Positions 9,403 through 19,091 of a stretch of DNA of 64,000 bases are shown here, one piece after another; within the stretch, counting starts at the first letter, position 1; every line of letters begins with the position of its first letter. Position numbers and translations under genes: made by a program. The DNA is from UBA1127 sp965116355 (GTDB taxonomy: Bacteria; Chloroflexota; Dehalococcoidia; Lucifugimonadales; UBA1127). The notes beneath the pieces are model-generated. The model did no database searches, had not been told where the DNA came from, and saw nothing but the letters and a program-made list of their open reading frames with translations. The stretch lies in assembly GCA_965116355.1 (NCBI GenBank), contig OZ220679.1, positions 1-64,000 on the forward strand, written 5' to 3'.

Positions 9403-10769
9403 ATGCTGACCCGTGAAGAGAACGAGTTCATGTGCCAAACGGGCCCCGGAACGCCGATGGGCGAGTTCTGCCGACGGTTCTGGACGCCGGTGCTGCTCTC
9501 GGAGGAGCTGCCGGAGCCGGACTGCCCGCCGGTGCGGACGAAGATCTACGGCGAGTACATGGTCGCATTCCGGGACACCAGCGGCCGAGTGGCCTGCTGC
9601 AGGAGTTCTGCCCCCACCGTCTCTCCAGCCTCTTCTTCGGCCGCAACGAGGACAACGGCCTGCGCTGCATCTACCACGGCTGGAAGTTCGACGTCGACGG
9701 GCAGTGCATCGACATGATGTCCGAGCCGTCTGAGAGCAACTTCAAGAGCAAGGTCCGGGCGACCGCTTACCCCACCTTCGAGGGAGCGGGCTGCATCTGG
9801 GCCTACATGGGGCCGCCGCACCTGGAGCCCCCGAAGCCGGAGCTCGAGTGCCTGCTGCTCCCGCCGGAACACATGGACACCACCAAGATTCTGTACGAGT
9901 CCAACTGGGTGCAGGTCATCGAGGGTGAGATCGACACGGTGCACTCGTCGATCCTGCACAGCACGCTGGACCAGCACGAAGTCGCCAAGAAGGACGGCGT
10001 CGGCATCAACGACCGGTACCACCTGCGGGGAAGGCCGCCGGAGTTCTTCGTGGAGGACACGGACGGCGGCATCCTCATCGGCGCGGTCCGCGAGGCCGAA
10101 GCCGACTCCAACTACTGGCGGATCTCGCGCTGGCAGTTCCCGTGGGTCACCATGCCTCCGGGAGGCGGCAACGGGTCCCCGCCGGAAGGCAAGAACGCCC
10201 TGCGCGGGCCAATCCGCGCCGCCTTCCTGGTGCCCATCGACGACGAGAACTGCTGGTTCTACCTGTGCTCGTGGCACCCCTACCGGCCGTACGAACGCGA
10301 CGAGCTCATCTACACAGTGGGGCGCGGCAACCCAAGCCGCGGCGTTGCCCCCGAGCCATGGAAGAACGGGCTCATTCCCGGGACATGGAAGGGGAAGGCC
10401 AACAAGACCAACGACTACATGCTCGACCGGGAGGCGCAGCGGACGTACAGCTTCTCCGGCATCCCCTTCAACAACGGTCGGGCACAGGACTCGGCGATGA
10501 CGGACACCATGGGATCGAGCACCACCGCGCCTCGCTGGCTGGAGCACCTGGGAACCACGGACCGGGCGATCATCAGGATGCGCCGCCGGCTGATCCAGGG
10601 CGCGAGGGACCTGCTGGAAGGGATCGAACCCTACGCCGCGTCGCACCCGGAGACGTTCCGCGTGCGGTCGGGGCAGTCCATCCTGCCCAAGGGCGTCTAC
10701 TTCACCGACGACCCCGACACCATGGACGCCCTCACGGTACCGAGCACGCTGCAGCCGGCGAAGACCTAG
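9403..10769 (+). CDS. Rieske non-heme iron oxygenase alpha subunit, interrupted by a frameshift
   Basis: Two forward frames together make one ring-hydroxylating oxygenase of about 455 residues, of the phthalate dioxygenase type. The first frame (from ATG 9403, with GGAAGGGAGG upstream) runs to about 9590. The second continues with EFCPHRLSS and RCIYHGWKFD, the C-x-H and C-x2-H ligands of the Rieske [2Fe-2S] cluster. Downstream, EGEIDTVHSSILH holds the mononuclear iron site. Adding one G to the GG at 9591-9592 restores GRVGLLQEFCPHR, a normal family sequence. The gene is therefore either freshly disrupted or misassembled. Substrate unknown; an electron-donor reductase is not in the window. Confidence 0.88.
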
Positions 10770-11031
10770 ACCGGCGGGGATCGCCGAGCCGAATCGGTGG
10801 ACGCAAACAGCGAGGGGCAGCAGTCCGGGTTTGTCGCCGGGGCTGCTGCCCCTCCCTTTCGCTAGATTGCGGGGCTGGTTGCTGCAGCACACGGGTGCGT
10901 CGCGCTGGCTTCCGTGCCGTGGCGCTTGGCGGCAAAGTGCCTCGTACAGGGGACTTGCAGGGGTTAGTTGATTGCGGCAATCCGGTTATACTCGATGGAG
11001 ACGGCAGGCCGGGAGAATGCCGCAACCCTTC

Positions 11032-11037
11032 GGGAGG
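11032..11037 (+). promoter_or_regulatory. Ribosome-binding site deciding a GTG start
   Basis: GGGAGG lies 5 bases before GTG 11043 and places the start directly before a signal peptide, instead of the upstream in-frame ATG. Confidence 0.7.
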
Positions 11038-11042
11038 ACCCT

Positions 11043-11861
11043 GTGAAGCGCAATTCCCTGCTACGCATCTGCGTACTCATGGGATTCGTCATCGCACTGG
11101 CGGCGATGCCTGCCGCAGTCTTGGCCCAGTCGCACTCCGGCACGCGAGCTTTCCTGCAGGACTGGGCACCGCCGGGGGCCGAGGTCCAGGTGACCGTCAC
11201 GGCCGAGGGCTACGGCGCCTTCGGGCAGGTGGTGGAGACGCTGCCGGCCGGCTTCACGTACATTCGGGTGAGCCTGGATGACTCGCAGGTCGAGGTGAAT
11301 GGGCAGGAGGTCCGCTTCAGCCTGCTGGGCGAGACGGAGTTCATCTACCACGTCAGGGCGCCAACCACACCGGGCACGTACACGTTCTCCGGCATCGTCC
11401 TGAACGTCGACCGGGACCAGGCCACCATCACAGGAGACACGAACGTGCGCGTCGGGCCGCCTCCAACTCCCGCGCCGACCTCTACGCCCGCGCCAGACCC
11501 GACAATGACTCCCACTCCGGAGCCCACGGCTACGCCAACCCCCGAGCCCGAAGCGACTCCGACACCGGAGCCAACGCCTGAGCCAACGGCAACGCCGGAG
11601 CCGACACCCACACCGGCTCCAACGCCCACGCCGGAGCCGACGCCCACGCCGGCGGCTACGCCAACACCGACGATCATCGTCATCGTGCCGGAGGAGCCGC
11701 CGACGCCAACTCCAACGCCGGAGCCGACGCCCACCGCGACATCAGCACCACGGCCCTCGGGAGGTTCAGGGGGCATACCCGGGATCATCTGGTTCATTCC
11801 GGTCGTGGCTGCCATTGGCCTGATCCTCGCCATAGCCTCATACTTGCGTACGAGGAGCTAG
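11043..11861 (+). CDS. Secreted, membrane-anchored surface protein with one 114-residue-type module and a Pro/Thr linker
   Basis: 272 residues from GTG 11043. The order is a signal peptide (about 1-30, ending AAVLAQS), one beta-rich module (about 33-140, with GYGAFGQVVETLPAGFTY and FIYHVRAPTTPGTYTFSG), a long (P,T,E,A)-rich linker, and a C-terminal hydrophobic anchor followed by YLRTRS. The module is clearly the same as the tandem modules at 25.6-27.0 kb. Such a layout fits a protein that displays a small domain on a stalk at the cell surface. No enzymatic motif is seen. It probably stands alone; the Rieske gene ends 270 bp upstream. Confidence 0.8.
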   Translation: MKRNSLLRICVLMGFVIALAAMPAAVLAQSHSGTRAFLQDWAPPGAEVQVTVTAEGYGAFGQVVETLPAGFTYIRVSLDDSQVEVNGQEVRFSLLGETEFIYHVRAPTTPGTYTFSGIVLNVDRDQATITGDTNVRVGPPPTPAPTSTPAPDPTMTPTPEPTATPTPEPEATPTPEPTPEPTATPEPTPTPAPTPTPEPTPTPAATPTPTIIVIVPEEPPTPTPTPEPTPTATSAPRPSGGSGGIPGIIWFIPVVAAIGLILAIASYLRTRS

Positions 11862-12185
11862 GGACGACTGCCGGGCACTCCGACCGCGCGAAGTGGGCGA
11901 ATCACGGACACCGCCCTGCCAAACGTCCACGAATGACAGCTTAGAATCCTGCGTTTTCACTGCAAGATTCAGCATTTCAATCGGAGTGCGGGAATCCTTG
12001 CCCATATCTGTATCTGGCTATGAGAATCGTTGGCAAGCTGGACAAAGGTTTACTAACTCCACCAATTCCTGTACACTCCCCGCCGCATCCCTAATCGGTG
12101 ATTTGCACCCCAGCAGTACCAGGGTCGGCCTGTATCCGGCACGTTGAAACTCGCTGACGCGTTTGGGCCTCACCGCTGATACCGC
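11862..12185. other. Intergenic stretch before the ABC transporter
   Basis: No gene, RNA or clear hairpin is seen. A short forward frame (11893-12147) has no recognisable content. Confidence 0.5.
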
Positions 12186-13526
12186 TTGGCCGGTGGCCGG
12201 CGGAGGAGGCCAAGCTCCTGTCGGCCCTGCTCCTGCCCGGGTGAACTAACGTGGCGGGGGTACGTTATCGACGGCCGCTCAGCAGCATTCAACGCTGCCA
12301 GCCTCTCTCGGCCGACCGGTCAGCAGGACCCGGCGGCCGGCACACGGTTGCTCTGCCAAAACCTGTGGAAGGTCTTTGGAGACGGAGCCAGTGACCTTGC
12401 TGCGTCGGTTGACCCTGCCCTTTCCCGCGAAGAAGTCCTCGCACAGACCGGGTGCGTGCTTGCGGTCAGGGACGTCTCCTTCGATGTTCGAGAAGGGGAG
12501 ACCTTTGTCATCATGGGTCTCTCCGGCAGCGGCAAATCCACGCTCGTCCGATGCCTCGGACGCCTCATCGAACCCACGCGCGGGCACGTCCAGATCGACG
12601 GCGAGGACTTGCTCTCGATGAACAAGCAGCAGCTTCGCGACATCCGCCGTCACAAGATCGGCATGGTCTTCCAGCACTTCGGCAACTTCCCCCACAAGAG
12701 AGTCCTGGACAACGTGGTCTATGGCCTGCAGGTCCAGGGCATCGAAAGAGTTGCACAGCGCAGACGCGCGGAGGAAGTCATCGAGCTAGTGGGGCTTTCA
12801 GGTTGGGAAGAGCGGTTCCCGCATGAACTGAGCGGGGGCATGCAGCAGCGCGTCGGCCTTGCCCGCGCCCTCGCCGTGGACCCGGAGATCCTGCTCTTCG
12901 ATGAACCGTTCAGCGCCCTCGATCCGCTCATCCGTCGTGAGATGCAGGACCAGCTGATCGGGCTCCAGCAACTGGTGATGAAAACGATGGTCTTCATTAC
13001 CCATGACTTCCTCGAGGCCATCAAACTGGGCGACCGGGTGGCCATCATGAAGGACGGGGAATTCGTCCAGGTGGGCACACCCGAGGAACTGGTCTCCAAC
13101 CCGATCAACGACTACGTGCGGGACTTCACTCGCGACGTACCCCGGTCGAAGGTACTCACCGCTCGTTCCGTGATGACCACACCGGAAGTCTGCGTCCCGG
13201 CTGACCGGGCGCTGGGCGAGGTCATCCGCGAGCTTGCCTCGCAGGAATGCGAGAGCGCGGTAGTTGTCGACGGAGGGGGGCTCTACATCGGGACCGTACA
13301 TCTCGCCGACGTACCAAGCGGCGACGGGTCGGCATACTCGAGTGTTGCGTCGACAATGCGGAACGCCGGCCCTATTGCCGACCCGGACACCCGGCTCGAA
13401 CGGCTCATTCCGCTCGTGATCCAGAGCGACGCGCCCATCGCCGTGCTGGAAGACGGGCGATGCATCGGCACCATCAGCCGAGAGGTGGCGATGTCCGCAC
13501 TGATAAGCGACGAGGGTATTGCTTGA
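12186..13526 (+). CDS. proV: Glycine betaine/proline-type ABC transporter ATP-binding protein with CBS pair
   Basis: Closely resembles ProV. It has the N-terminal FGD...LSREEVLAQTG segment typical of ProV/OpuAA, Walker A GLSGSGKST, signature LSGGMQQR, Walker B LLFDEPFSALD, and two C-terminal CBS-like regions (VMTTPEVCVPADRALGE and IAVLEDGRCIGTISRE). These proteins energise uptake of compatible solutes, and the CBS pair senses ionic strength. The first possible start is TTG 12186. The first about 50 residues match nothing in ProV, so TTG 12348 (MLCQNLWKVFG) is a good alternative. The permease gene starts within the stop codon, indicating coupled translation. Confidence 0.92.
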   Translation: MAGGRRRRPSSCRPCSCPGELTWRGYVIDGRSAAFNAASLSRPTGQQDPAAGTRLLCQNLWKVFGDGASDLAASVDPALSREEVLAQTGCVLAVRDVSFDVREGETFVIMGLSGSGKSTLVRCLGRLIEPTRGHVQIDGEDLLSMNKQQLRDIRRHKIGMVFQHFGNFPHKRVLDNVVYGLQVQGIERVAQRRRAEEVIELVGLSGWEERFPHELSGGMQQRVGLARALAVDPEILLFDEPFSALDPLIRREMQDQLIGLQQLVMKTMVFITHDFLEAIKLGDRVAIMKDGEFVQVGTPEELVSNPINDYVRDFTRDVPRSKVLTARSVMTTPEVCVPADRALGEVIRELASQECESAVVVDGGGLYIGTVHLADVPSGDGSAYSSVASTMRNAGPIADPDTRLERLIPLVIQSDAPIAVLEDGRCIGTISREVAMSALISDEGIA

Positions 13527-15511
13527 TTCGTACGGAGACGTTGCAGCTTCGCGCCTTGCGACAGCCACGGTACCAGTGGGTCCTGTGGACGGTAATCGGC
13601 GTGGTCGTTTACCTCCTGGCGTATTCTCTGGCGACGTCCAACGCGAACACCGACTTCGGCAACTGGCCGCAGACCTGGGAGCCGGCAATTCAGGAGCCCA
13701 TCGACGACTTCTTCGAATGGACCGGAGAGACCTTCGCCTGGTTCTTCAATCCAATCTCCACCGTGATCGACGCGGGCCTCTCGGGATTGGACTCTTTCCT
13801 TCTCTGGCTTCCGTGGCCCTTCGTCGTAGCCGCGGCGGCCATAGCAGGACTCCAGCTCGGCAGCAGGTGGCTGGGGGTGTTCTGCGGCGTGGCCGTGCTG
13901 GTCATCGGCCTCATGGGGTTCTGGGACTCCGCTATGGTCACTCTGAGCGTCGTAGGGGTCTCAGTGCTCATTGCCGTCGGGATTGGGGCGCCGATCGGCA
14001 TTCTCGCGGCCTTCAACAATCGCTTCGACGCAGTTGTGCGACCGATTCTCGACACCATGCAGGTCCTGCCGGCCTTCGTGTACCTCATTCCGGCGCTCGT
14101 GTTGTTCGGCGTGAGCGGAACGCAGGGGGTCTTCCTGACGGTGGTCTACTGCATTCCGCCCGTCATCAGGCTGACCAACCTTGGCATCCGCCAGGTGCCC
14201 CAGGCGGTAATCGAAACGGCGCACTCGCACGGGTCGACCACATTCCAGACGCTGTTCCAAGTGCAGCTGCCGCTGGCAAAGAGCTCAATCATGATGGGCG
14301 TCAACCAGACCATCATGATGGCGGTCGCCATGGTGATCATCACAGCGCTTGTCGGGGTGGACGGACTCGGCCGCGACGTATGGCTGTCACTGCGGGAGGT
14401 GGACGCCGGCGAAGGCCTGCAGAGCGGCATCGCCATCGTGCTGCTGGCCATCATCCTCGACAGGTACAGCTACGCACTGGCCCAGTCCGGGCCCGGGACA
14501 CACAAGCCTGTCGCGGGCGTATTACGGAGCCGCGCAACGACACTTGACTCGACGTTGGCAGGCATGGCTTCCAGGAACCTGCCGCTCGTTGCGGGCATTC
14601 TATTGCTGGCCGTCCTTCTTGTCCTTGGCTCCCTGGTGTCACCACTGCGAGACTTCCCAGACGCTCTGGTCTTCTCAATGGCGAACCAGGTCAACGCAGT
14701 CTTCGATTGGATGGCGGTCAACCTCCACTTCATTACCAGCTGGATACGCGACACCCTCTTTCGCGAGCTTGGGTACTCGCCCATTCACACCTTCCTCCTC
14801 TGGCTCCCATGGCCCGCCCTTATGGTGTTGGGGGCCGGGTTGGCCTATCTCGCCGCGGGGTGGCGCGTGAGCCTGCTGGCTGTGCTGGGGCTGCTATTCG
14901 CGGGCGTCGGCGGCGTGTGGGACTTGACCGTGGACACGCTGAGCCAAGTGCTGACGGCGGGCGCGTTCACCGTAGTCGTGGGGGTAACACTCGGGGTGCT
15001 CGCGTCGCAGAGCAAGGCGCTCGAGTCGATGTTGCGGCCGATTCTGGACACGATGCAGACCATGCCGATCTTCGTCTACCTGATACCGGTCATCATGCTC
15101 TGGGGCATCGGGCCGCTGGTGGGCATCATCGCCACCTCGGTTTACGCGCTGCCGCCGGTGATTCGCATGACGTGCCTCGGCATCAAGGAGGTGCCGGGCC
15201 AGGTTATCGAAACGGCCCAGTCGCATGGCTCCACGGGCTTCCAGACGATGCTTCAGGTGAAGATACCCCTGGCTCTCCCGATCATCATGATGGGGGTCAA
15301 CCAGACCATCATCATGGTCCTCGCCATGGTGATCATCGCGGGTCTCGTGGGCGGCGGTGGGCTGGGGCAGGAAGTCTTCATCAACTCCATCCGGTTGGAG
15401 ATGGGCGAGGGACTTGTTGCAGGAATGGCCATCGTCTTTACGGCGATGGTGCTGGATAGAATGACCCAGGGCAGGCGGAGAGCTGCAACGCCATCGGAGT
15501 CATTCAGGTAG
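13523..15511 (+). CDS. proW: Fused double permease of a glycine betaine-type ABC transporter (two ProW units)
   Basis: 662 residues from TTG 13523, which overlaps the proV stop (TTGA). The protein holds two complete ProW-like permease units, about 1-325 and 345-655. Each unit starts with a hydrophobic segment and a FLLWLPWP region, then carries RPILDTMQ, a proline-rich VYxxPPVIR, and the EAA loop with the coupling sequence ETAxSHGSTxFQT. Typical ProW is one unit of about 300-350 residues acting as a dimer. The fusion probably makes the dimer as one chain. The units have diverged, so the duplication is old. It forms an operon with proV and proX. Confidence 0.9.
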   Translation: MIRTETLQLRALRQPRYQWVLWTVIGVVVYLLAYSLATSNANTDFGNWPQTWEPAIQEPIDDFFEWTGETFAWFFNPISTVIDAGLSGLDSFLLWLPWPFVVAAAAIAGLQLGSRWLGVFCGVAVLVIGLMGFWDSAMVTLSVVGVSVLIAVGIGAPIGILAAFNNRFDAVVRPILDTMQVLPAFVYLIPALVLFGVSGTQGVFLTVVYCIPPVIRLTNLGIRQVPQAVIETAHSHGSTTFQTLFQVQLPLAKSSIMMGVNQTIMMAVAMVIITALVGVDGLGRDVWLSLREVDAGEGLQSGIAIVLLAIILDRYSYALAQSGPGTHKPVAGVLRSRATTLDSTLAGMASRNLPLVAGILLLAVLLVLGSLVSPLRDFPDALVFSMANQVNAVFDWMAVNLHFITSWIRDTLFRELGYSPIHTFLLWLPWPALMVLGAGLAYLAAGWRVSLLAVLGLLFAGVGGVWDLTVDTLSQVLTAGAFTVVVGVTLGVLASQSKALESMLRPILDTMQTMPIFVYLIPVIMLWGIGPLVGIIATSVYALPPVIRMTCLGIKEVPGQVIETAQSHGSTGFQTMLQVKIPLALPIIMMGVNQTIIMVLAMVIIAGLVGGGGLGQEVFINSIRLEMGEGLVAGMAIVFTAMVLDRMTQGRRRAATPSESFR

Positions 15512-15617
15512 CTGAAGTCTGTTTCAGACTCAACGAACCCTACTGAGGAGGCGCCTATGTGAGGTTGCGAAATGAGGCAAAGCCTCATGATTCATACGTT
15601 CAGAGAGGAGAAGTGTT

Positions 15618-16616
15618 ATGAGTAAAGTGAGGTCCAAATGGATTGGAGTCCCGTTGGTGGCCCTGTTGGCCCTAACTCTCGTGGCAGGGTTGGCCTGTGA
15701 GGACGGAGGCGACGACGCCCAGTCCGACGAGCGTGGCACGCTGTACCTCGTCGATCAGGACTGGAACGGCCAGCTCGTAACGACGGCAGTTGCGCAGATC
15801 CTGCTGGAGCAGGAGATGGGCCACACTGTCGCAACAAAGTTCGCGCCCGCCGATTCGGCCCCCCTCTTCATCGGCCTGGAGACCGGCGATTTCCACTTCG
15901 TATGCTGCAACTGGCCCTCGTACAGCGCCGAGCTGCTCGACGAGTACGTCAACGCCGACGGCGCCACGGTGGAGCGCATGGGGACGGTCGGGATTTCGGG
16001 CGAGACGGGCTGGTACGTGCCCTCCTACGTGATCAACGGTGACGCCGAGCGCGGCATTGCTCCGGTTGCCCCGAACCTGCGCACCGTGAGCGACCTGAAC
16101 CAGTACGCGTCGGTCTTCGCCGCGAGCGACACCGGCACGAAGGGGAGACTCCTGGAGTTCACGCCGGCGTGGGACACGAGGCCGGATGAGCGGCTCGAAG
16201 CCTTCGGCGCAGACTTCCAGCCGGTGTTCGCCGGCTCCGAGGGCGCGGCGTTGGCTGAGCTGGACGCCGCCTTCCAAAGGGGCGACCCCATACTCACGTA
16301 CCTGTGGGAACCGCACTGGGCGCACGCAAAGTACAACCTTGTGCAGATTGAGATGCCTGAGTGGACGTCCGACTGCTACCCCGAAGGCGACAGCTTCAAC
16401 TGCGGTTTCCCAACCGATCCCGTTGCCAAGCTGATCTGGCCTGGGCTCGAAGAGGAGTTTCCAGAGGCGTATGCGTTCCTCTCGAACTTCCAGATGACCA
16501 ACGAGCAGCAGAACGAGATCGTGCTCAACCTGACCGAGAACGACCTCACTGTGCGCCAAGCGGCGCAAGAGTGGGTCGACGCCAACGAGGCACTCTGGAG
16601 GGGTTGGATCCCGTAG
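15618..16616 (+). CDS. proX: Glycine betaine/choline-type substrate-binding protein (ProX/OpuAC-like)
   Basis: 332 residues with an N-terminal secretion signal ending VAGLAC, so Cys27 may be lipidated although the lipobox is not canonical. The mature part begins TLYLVDQDWNGQ and carries the aromatic-rich features of the family (FVCCNWPSYS, TGWYVPSYV, TYLWEPHWAH) that build the cage for quaternary ammonium. ATG 15618 follows AGAGAGGAG. It lies 106 bp after the permease gene and is followed by a strong hairpin, so proV-proW-proX is one transcription unit. The exact ligand (betaine, choline, proline or other) cannot be told. Confidence 0.9.
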   Translation: MSKVRSKWIGVPLVALLALTLVAGLACEDGGDDAQSDERGTLYLVDQDWNGQLVTTAVAQILLEQEMGHTVATKFAPADSAPLFIGLETGDFHFVCCNWPSYSAELLDEYVNADGATVERMGTVGISGETGWYVPSYVINGDAERGIAPVAPNLRTVSDLNQYASVFAASDTGTKGRLLEFTPAWDTRPDERLEAFGADFQPVFAGSEGAALAELDAAFQRGDPILTYLWEPHWAHAKYNLVQIEMPEWTSDCYPEGDSFNCGFPTDPVAKLIWPGLEEEFPEAYAFLSNFQMTNEQQNEIVLNLTENDLTVRQAAQEWVDANEALWRGWIP

Positions 16617-16655
16617 AGACATAACGACGCCTTCGATTTACACTCCGAGTAGTAA

Positions 16656-16691
16656 GGACACGGGAAGGGAGAGTCCTCCCTTCCCGTGTCC
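16656..16691 (+). terminator. Terminator-like hairpin after the ABC operon
   Basis: A perfect 15-bp inverted repeat (16656-16670 with 16677-16691) with a six-base loop, followed by a weak T tract (CGTTTACTG). It sits 40 bp after the proX stop. Confidence 0.75.
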
Positions 16692-16885
16692 CGTTTACTG
16701 CGAGTAGCACGCTGCCCCCGACTGAGAGGTGAGCAAACCGGTTCACGCGGATCGTGGCGCCGCCTCGTCGACGCTCAAGGGCGTGCGTGCAGGGCGCCGG
16801 CGTCGTTGACATGCCCTTACCGTGCTGGCGATACTGGATAGGCTCCACTCGGGTTTTCGGCCAGGGTGGAGCGTCCATCGCACTC

Positions 16886-16976
16886 GGAGAGGTGCTGGAG
16901 TGGACGAACAGGCGCGCCTGGAAAGCGCGTAGGGCTCACAAGGTCCTCGCGGGTTCGAATCCCGCCCTCTCCGCCA
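16886..16976 (+). tRNA. tRNA-Ser(GGA)
   Basis: 91 bases including an encoded CCA. The acceptor stem GGAGAGG pairs with CCTCTCC (16966-16972), the discriminator is G, and the T arm is GCGGG-TTCGAAT-CCCGC. The anticodon arm is CGCGC-CTGGAAA-GCGCG with anticodon GGA, and a long variable arm fits a class II serine tRNA. An integrase gene follows directly, so its 3' end is a likely attachment site. Confidence 0.95.
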
Positions 16977-16985
16977 AATATACAA

Positions 16986-17014
16986 ATTGGACTATCATAG
17001 TCCAATTCCTTTTT
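16986..17014 (+). terminator. Rho-independent terminator of tRNA-Ser
   Basis: ATTGGACTA and TAGTCCAAT form a perfect 9-bp stem with a three-base loop, followed by TCCTTTTT. It sits 10 bases after the tRNA CCA end. Confidence 0.85.
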
Positions 17015-17072
17015 AGCACACGCTTGACGTTTTCTGCCCCTCAAAGTATACTGCGTGTACTAACGTTTCGGG

Positions 17073-18395
17073 GTGAAGACCGTGCCGCGCATCAAGGGAC
17101 ACGCCCTCACCGCCCGGTGGGTGAAGCAGGTCACCACACCAGGCGAGTACGGGGACGGCTATGGCTTGGCCCTGCGCGTTGACGCCCGGGGCAACAAGCG
17201 GTGGGTCCAGCGCCTCACCATCGCCGGCAAACAGCGCAACATGGGCTTGGGCACATGGCCGGAGGTGACCCTCGACGACGCACGGGCCCAGGCCCTGCTG
17301 CACTGGCAGGCCGCCAAGCAGGGCCGGAACCCCATCGAGGAGAAGCGCATTGCCCAGGGCAGCGCCGGTATGCCGAACCTCACCACCTTCGCCGACGCGG
17401 CCCGGCGGGTGATCGCCCTCCGGCGTCCCACCTGGAGCAACCCGAAACACACCGCCCAATGGGAGAGCAGCCTCAAGACTTACGTCTTCCCCTTCATCGG
17501 CGACAAGCCGGTCGGGGAGGTGACCCCGGCCGACGTGCTCGCCGTCCTGGAACCCATCTGGACCGCCAAGCCCGAGACGGCCGCACGGTTGCGCCAGCGC
17601 ATGGAGGTGGTCTTTGACTATGCCGTCACCGCGGGCAAGCGTGCGGACAACCCGACCCGATCCATAGCGAGGGCCCTCCCTAGGCAGCGCCGCACCAAGG
17701 CGCACCACCCGGCCATGCCCTACACGTACCTGCCCGTCTTCATAAAGTCCCTCCGCACCGCGTCCACTGACGCGGTGACCCGGCTGGCGCTGGAGTTCTT
17801 GATCCTCACCGCCGCCCGGTCGGGCGAGGTCTGTTTCATGGAATGGGCTGAAGTGGATGTCGAAGCTGCGACGTGGACCGTTCCCGCTGCCCGCATGAAG
17901 GCCCGCAGAGTGCACCGGGTCCCCCTGTCCCGACGCGCGCTCCAGGTGTTGGAGGAGGTCCGGAGCCTTGGCCGGGACGGCTCGCTCGTCTTCCCGTCGC
18001 GCAAGGGGGAGCCCCTCAGCAATATGGCCTTCACGATGCTGCTCCGCCGCCATGCCACGGTCGATGCCGTCCCCCACGGTTTCCGGTCGACCTTCAAGGA
18101 CTGGACGTTGGAGCAGACCGGTTTCCCCTGGGCTGTCGTGGAGACGGCGCTGGCGCACACCCTGGGATCCGCAACGGAGGCCGCCTATGCGCGCTCGGAC
18201 CTGTTCGCGCGTCGGAGGGAGCTCATGGAGGCGTGGGCCAAGCATTGCGCAAGCGGCGGCAAGGTGCCAAGAACAGGTGCGTCTCCTTCTGTGCGTTCCG
18301 CTGCTGGCAGGGTCGACGCCTCGGTGGAGCAGCCGCTGGGAGAGCGGATGTGGGGAGCGTTCCGGGTGGCCATCGGCATCCAAGACCGCGACTAG
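17073..18395 (+). CDS. Tyrosine recombinase/integrase of the P4 type
   Basis: 440 residues. The N-terminal part (about 1-95) resembles the DUF4102 arm-binding domain (YGLALRVDARGNKRWVQR). A SAM-like core-binding domain follows, then the catalytic domain: Arg in TAARSGEV, a Lys region before VPLSRRA, H-x-x-R in HGFRSTFKDW, the second His in LAHTLGS, and the nucleophile Tyr in EAAYARSD. GTG 17073 is used; GTG 17082 is also possible. The gene starts 97 bp after the tRNA-Ser gene, the usual layout of a genomic island. It should cut and rejoin DNA at the tRNA 3' end. No matching right end was found. Confidence 0.93.
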   Translation: MKTVPRIKGHALTARWVKQVTTPGEYGDGYGLALRVDARGNKRWVQRLTIAGKQRNMGLGTWPEVTLDDARAQALLHWQAAKQGRNPIEEKRIAQGSAGMPNLTTFADAARRVIALRRPTWSNPKHTAQWESSLKTYVFPFIGDKPVGEVTPADVLAVLEPIWTAKPETAARLRQRMEVVFDYAVTAGKRADNPTRSIARALPRQRRTKAHHPAMPYTYLPVFIKSLRTASTDAVTRLALEFLILTAARSGEVCFMEWAEVDVEAATWTVPAARMKARRVHRVPLSRRALQVLEEVRSLGRDGSLVFPSRKGEPLSNMAFTMLLRRHATVDAVPHGFRSTFKDWTLEQTGFPWAVVETALAHTLGSATEAAYARSDLFARRRELMEAWAKHCASGGKVPRTGASPSVRSAAGRVDASVEQPLGERMWGAFRVAIGIQDRD

Positions 18396-19091
18396 CCGAG
18401 CTGCCAACGCTCGCAGCTCCCCCTCCCCGAAGCCCTGCTAACAGCGTTGTGGATCCGCCGACCCCTGCCTTCGCGGACATGAGTGCGGAGACTCCCACGC
18501 GCTGCGTGCCGACGACCTATTTGGCACACCGCGCAGTGGATCTTGTGAAGGGGGCGCCGACGATGAGAGTAAACGAGGCCAGTCATGCCGGGAGGAGAAG
18601 TGTCCCCTGCGCCCGTTGACCGGAAGCAACTCCACCGTCGGCCCCATGTCGAAGCGAGATCGAGCGCGATATCCACGACGGCCGCCGCGTGCGTCGGCGT
18701 CGGTGCTCGCTCCAATGCAAGAGGGCGGTGTGCCGCGCGGCCCGCGGTCGGCGCGCGGCACGGCGGGACCATGCCCATGCAGGTGGTAGTGCATGTCGTC
18801 GTGGTGATCGCGGCGGCTGTTCTCCTCCCTATGAATATATTTTAGGGAGATTCTTGACTGGGGTCGAAAAATCCCCAGGTAGGTGACGGGGGTGTTGTCG
18901 TCCACCCACACACACTCAGGAAGGCGTCGCGCCATTGTTGTACTAGGGCGTCGTGCGCGTGTCGGTTGAGGTATTCCGCGACGCGTAACGCGCAGGCGCC
19001 CGAGCGGAGTATCGATGCCGGGAATGCCGCGACGACAGCTGCGCGAGAAGGGAGAGGGGACGACAGCTGCGCGAGGGGGTATGATCGAGGC
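18396..19091. other. Accessory gap with possible zinc-cluster remnant
   Basis: No intact gene. Around 18690-18780 a forward frame reads CSLQCKRAVC followed by an Arg-rich stretch, similar in style to the Cys-rich clusters of the next gene. This may be a fragment of a related protein. The last part (19031-19075) holds a direct repeat listed separately. Confidence 0.4.
19031..19075 (+). repeat. Two 17-bp direct repeats upstream of the zinc-cluster gene
   Basis: GACGACAGCTGCGCGAG occurs at 19031-19047 and 19059-19075, a 28-bp period, ending 16 bp before ATG 19092. Each contains the palindrome CAGCTG. The position suggests an operator for that gene; this is inference. Confidence 0.6.
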
